In this document: positions 60,471-64,000 of the stretch, piece after piece | Layout of the letters: each line of letters opens with the position of its first letter | Position numbering within the stretch: position 1 is the first letter of the stretch | Source of the DNA: Paragonimus westermani | Lineage: Eukaryota > Platyhelminthes > Trematoda > Plagiorchiida > Troglotrematidae | Length of the DNA stretch: 64,000 bases | NCBI GenBank assembly: GCA_008508345.1 | Contig: QNGE01000105.1 | Coordinates: 40,702 to 104,701, forward strand | Direction of reading: 5' to 3' | Made by a program: the position numbers and the translations under genes | The notes under the pieces: generated by a model | Database searches by the model: none | The model's input: only the letters and a program-made list of their open reading frames with translations | What the model was told of the DNA's origin: nothing

Positions 60471-62625
60471 GCCAGAATATCACCAGCTTGTGTCGGCAGA
60501 GGGGGGTAGACAATTTCATGGACCTACAAATGTAAACGTCTTCCAGTCCCCATTGTACCGCTTGGCAGTGGCCATTTTGGCCTGATTAAAGGAGGGTGGC
60601 GATTGTACTAAGTTGACGTCAGAACGTGACAAGGCATTGACAACGAGGTCGGCATCACCACGTAACTGTGGGATGTCTGTGGTGGACTGGTAGGTATAGT
60701 CCAAATGTCCGATTTCACGCGTGGAATGCCCGTCAAGTTTGGCCACTGTCAAGGACCTGTGGTCAGTTTACGCAATAAAGCGTCGGCCTTTTAAAAGATG
60801 TCGAAAGCAACGGAGGTCCAAATAAATAGCCAGCAGCTCACGTTCGAGGGTTCTGTACTTTATCGGTGCTGGCTGCAGCTTTTGAGAGAAAAAGACAAGG
60901 AGTTTCAGTGAACTATGTACAGGTTGTCATAAGACTGCGCCAACAGCAGTGCTCGATGCATCCGTGGTGAGAAGGAGACAGATGTGTGGATTGCAACCAG
61001 TGGAATATAGTTTGGTGGTGTGAAATAAAGCTTCCCTTGTCGCTGGGAATGCTACTTTGGCTTTGGCTGGGAGTTCAGTGAACCTGTGTTTTGATTCAAC
61101 TACGTCGGTCGGAGGTTTAAAATGTCTGCGCAATAGGGTATGGAAAGCCCATAATAGTTGAGTATGCTGAGGAATCGTCGAAGTTTGGCCATCTTAGTGG
61201 GAATCGAAGAAGTTGAGATATACTTAGTTTTATTTGGCAGAGCTGTGATGTCGGTTCGACTGATGTGATATCCCAGGAAATCCAGTGGGATAACTCGGGA
61301 GACGCACTTATCAATGCTGAATTTAATATCATACAGCACGAAATTACCAAAAGCTGAATGGAGGTGAGATAGTTGTTCCTCGTTCGGACAGCTAGCAACC
61401 AATACATGGCCGATGTTGAAGTATTCAAGAGGGATTCCATGTCATACTTCGTCCATGATTCGCTGAAACGTTTGAGTCGCACTACGAAACTCGAAGTGTA
61501 TTCCTATGAAGTCGAAAAGTTCAAAAGCCGTTGGAATGGCTGGCTTCAGAATGTCCCCTTAGACAACCAGGGCGCATACTCGGTTTAATTTGGAGAAACT
61601 AGTAGCGTCAACGAGTCCTAAGAAAAAAATCGTGGGTATGCGGTGTAGAGAGTATGTCAGAGATCGCACGGTTGTTGAGAACGCGGTAATTACCGCATTG
61701 TCCCCAATCGCCGGGAGACTATTTTGGTGCGGTGGGCAATAGCTTTGCCCAAGAGCTGTTTGACGGAATTACGCCTAACTGAAGCATACTTTCGAACTCA
61801 ACATTGACCAGTTTGAGTTTATCGGGGTGTGAACGACGTGGACGAGAAAGGACCGGAGGACCGCGTATTGTATTGCACTGTTCCACATAGTGCCTGGCCG
61901 TCTCACTAAATCAGCACGTCTGAGTGATCGAAGGAAAATACTTCAGCAAGGCCTCGAAAGGCGGTGTTGGTGGAAGAGCAGGCCGGATGCCGACTGATGC
62001 GGCTTTCGATTGGACGCCGTTTACTGTGCAGGGGGTAGTGTAGTCAATCAGCTAACTTCTCTCAACGCCAACAAAAAAGTTAATGTGACAGGAAGTCGGC
62101 AGCGATGAGTGGCGTCGTATGTTTGCTGGGCCAGCAACAGTCGTCGTCGTCACTGGCTTGCCTGCTGGTTCGGCAGTGATACGCGGCGAGTTCGTAATGT
62201 ACATGGCTGGATGCACTTCCTAACCTTATGCCGAAAATTTTATTGTTACCAACACCACCCCGATAGACTGCGCGATTTAAATGATGCACCGCTTCCGGGT
62301 GAGTGCCTCTTCAGCTCGTTCGTCTGAGTGGGCATTATATCCATGCAGTGGCATATCTTTTCTGTCAAAAGTTTGAGACTATCATCGGTTGGTGAGGCTG
62401 AAGGGGATGATGTGGGTGCTGTTATTGTTGCGTCACACACCGGTTGTGAAGACAAAATTTCCAATAGCTTGTTCGCAAGGGTCGCCAATTGTAAAATATA
62501 ACTACCAGCTGTGGATAATGCCGGTGTTATATTAGCCATGCGTATTTCTGTCAGCTCTGGCTGTTTACTGGAGGCCTGGCTGATGCGAACCCACACACAC
62601 CTTTTTATAAACAACCACCACATGT
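60471..62625 (-). mobile_element. CsRn1-like Ty3/gypsy, decayed gag-pol
   Basis: Minus-strand order: gag C-terminus with SGWC-W and, despite two stops, the CHCC-type pattern ending RKCIQPCT (about 62190-62250). This Cys/His arrangement is characteristic of the CsRn1 clade described from liver flukes. Then RT entry (GPPVLSRPRRSHPDKLKLVN, about 61860), VSRVIPLDFLGYHISRTDIT (about 61300), RNase H (LLTTDASSTAVGAVL, about 60970), and STREIGHLDYTYQSTTDIPQ with NALSRSD near 60630. Frames change repeatedly and no LTR pair is evident. Confidence 0.7.
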
Positions 62626-62639
62626 GCCCATACTCATCT

Positions 62640-62880
62640 TACGGCACACCACTTCTATCCATGTCTATCTCCTCTCTGATCGATGTTCCACTGACTCTCT
62701 CCAGTACACTCAACGACCGTTACCCACATTCCCGCCATCCTCAGAAAGGCTGTGAAACAAGTCACCCACAAGTCAAAAACCTCCTGGATCTGCATACAAC
62801 AGTTTGGTGCCCGATTTGCCTAGATGGTTCCGATCGCTGACTAGCAGGGATTTTCTATCGTTTACCGTCTTCAGATAATT
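62640..62880. other. No recognisable feature
   Basis: Short junction between the CsRn1-like remnant and the CR1-like LINE. No motif is evident. Confidence 0.4.
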
Positions 62881-62883
62881 GGA

Positions 62884-64000
62884 TTGGAAGTTTTACCCAC
62901 CCTAGGATTTTCACGTATTCCCTTAATGGGAGATTTCAGCTTACCTGAAGTTAAATTTCCCGATTTTCCATACACAGGCACTGAAAATTCTGTGTGCACG
63001 ATTTTTTCACACGATCGGAGAATTGGACTTAACAAAGCACATCTCCGGTTTCACTCGACGGTGTACTGGTCATAATCCATCGCGGCTGGATTACTCATTC
63101 TTAACGAAGAGCTGAGGGTTGGCAACCTCGTAATCACCGCATCACTCAGGCCCATTGGTCACGTGTTCGACTTATTCGACTTCATTTGAAGCACAAACGT
63201 AGTCGGCTCAACGGCTAACAATCGGAGAAACTTCCGGAAAATGGATGTGGTGAAATAACATGGCTACTTGGAAACGCGGTCTTGGGTCAAATTCGCCTCC
63301 TTTCACCCTGTAGATAATCTCTGTGTGATGTTTACTACCGTTCTTTCCGCAGCCCTTGGTGAATGTACACCATTGTCAGGCATTAAACGAGACATGCCCC
63401 TTGGTCAATGACTCCCTAGCACACCCGAATTTATATTGAAAAAGCGGTATGTCTGGACATGCTATCGAATCTCAGGATCAGAATTTGACTAAAAAGTATG
63501 CAGTCTTGAGGACTCGGTGTGCATCTCTAATTCAACGTGACCGTCTTCACTCTCGACATTGTAATGCGGGACGCTTCATCACCGGTCCAAATTGCCTCTT
63601 AAAATTTTTAGCGTTAACTCACAAAACGAAAGCTGGAGTTGTACATCTTTTGAGCCCATCAAGCCCTACTGGCTCTGGGACAGAGGCCGTTGATGTCCTC
63701 GCTGAGTTCTACAGCGGTGTTCTTGTACATTCACTGAAACTGATGGCACTTACACTATGGATAAGTCCTCCACGGTAGTGTCGGGTAAACTAAAGTGCTT
63801 TAGAGACTGCTCTCCTGGCCTCGACGGTATACCTTTCAAGGTCTTGCGAGAAGCGGCCGAACAGCTTGCTGATCCACTTGGCTCACTGTTTACGCACCCT
63901 CTCTCCCAAGGAACGGTACCCGGCAGCTGGAAACTCGCGAGGATTACACTCGTTTTCAAGGGCAACAGACGTAATTGTCCCAGTGACCATAGACCAGTTG
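62884..64000 (+). mobile_element. CR1-like LINE, endonuclease to RT start, runs off window
   Basis: LMGDFSLPEVKFPDF is the GDFN-type endonuclease box (Asn replaced by Ser). Further on, NCLLKFLALTHKTKAGVVHL and DVLAEFYSGVLV match the CR1 linker. RT begins CSPGLDGIPFKVLREAAEQL and SWKLARITLVFKGN, ending at the window edge with NCPSDHRPV. Frame changes occur between blocks, so the copy is probably dead. Confidence 0.75.

Overview
The window looks like a repeat-rich chromosomal segment from a flatworm, most probably a digenean trematode. The evidence is a 38-nt spliceosomal intron close to the 5' end of the one clear host gene, and a transposon community typical of flukes: RTE/SR2-like LINEs with ATG-triplet tails, a CsRn1-like Ty3/gypsy element with a CHCC gag motif, CR1-like LINE pieces, Penelope-like fragments, and a tRNA-derived SINE that carries a type I hammerhead ribozyme. 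The species cannot be fixed from the sequence alone. No bacterial genes, operons or CRISPR arrays are present.

Host genes. One conserved gene is reconstructed end to end on the minus strand, 41748 down to 12652. It is a seven-exon orthologue of ZMYND12, a MYND zinc finger plus TPR-like protein known as an axonemal (sperm flagellum) partner of TTC29 in other animals. All splice phases agree and the model encodes 474 residues. Its second intron is 16.8 kb. A second, tentative plus-strand gene inside that intron (28550-29356) is a five-exon chain joined by introns of 34, 59, 42 and 36 nt. It matches no family I recognise.

Repeats, left to right. 1-12 kb holds a Penelope-like GIY-YIG remnant (about 2.2-2.9 kb), a solo LTR with a GTAT duplication (3002-3533), a minus-strand RTE copy (8.5-10.5 kb) interrupted by a second copy of the same solo LTR with an ATAT duplication (9632-10161), and a decayed RTE piece near 11.7-12.0 kb. 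12-42 kb is the ZMYND12 locus, with intronic SINE copies (14.3-14.7, 22.4 and 34.2-34.6 kb), RTE tails (27.3, 32.2-33.1 and 36.1-37.1 kb), a perfect 27-bp hairpin (34144-34217) and a 180-bp direct repeat (40.1 and 40.6 kb).

42-64 kb is almost entirely nested retroelements. It contains CR1-type ORF1 remnants, the 3' end of a plus-strand Ty3/gypsy (47045-47850), and a 4.9-kb minus-strand Ty3/gypsy with both LTRs (48279-53186). A 3,259-bp copy of part of this region (43766-47024) appears identical and abuts a 20-N gap, so it is probably an assembly duplication. Then come a truncated and a near-full-length LINE of one family in tandem, each next to a TATACA-type microsatellite (54.1-59.9 kb), a decayed CsRn1-like gypsy (60.5-62.6 kb, minus), and a CR1-like endonuclease-RT fragment that runs off the right edge.

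Nearly all mobile-element ORFs are broken by stops, frameshifts or catalytic-site changes. The most interesting signal is the hammerhead in the 34.5-kb SINE, which keeps every conserved core base.
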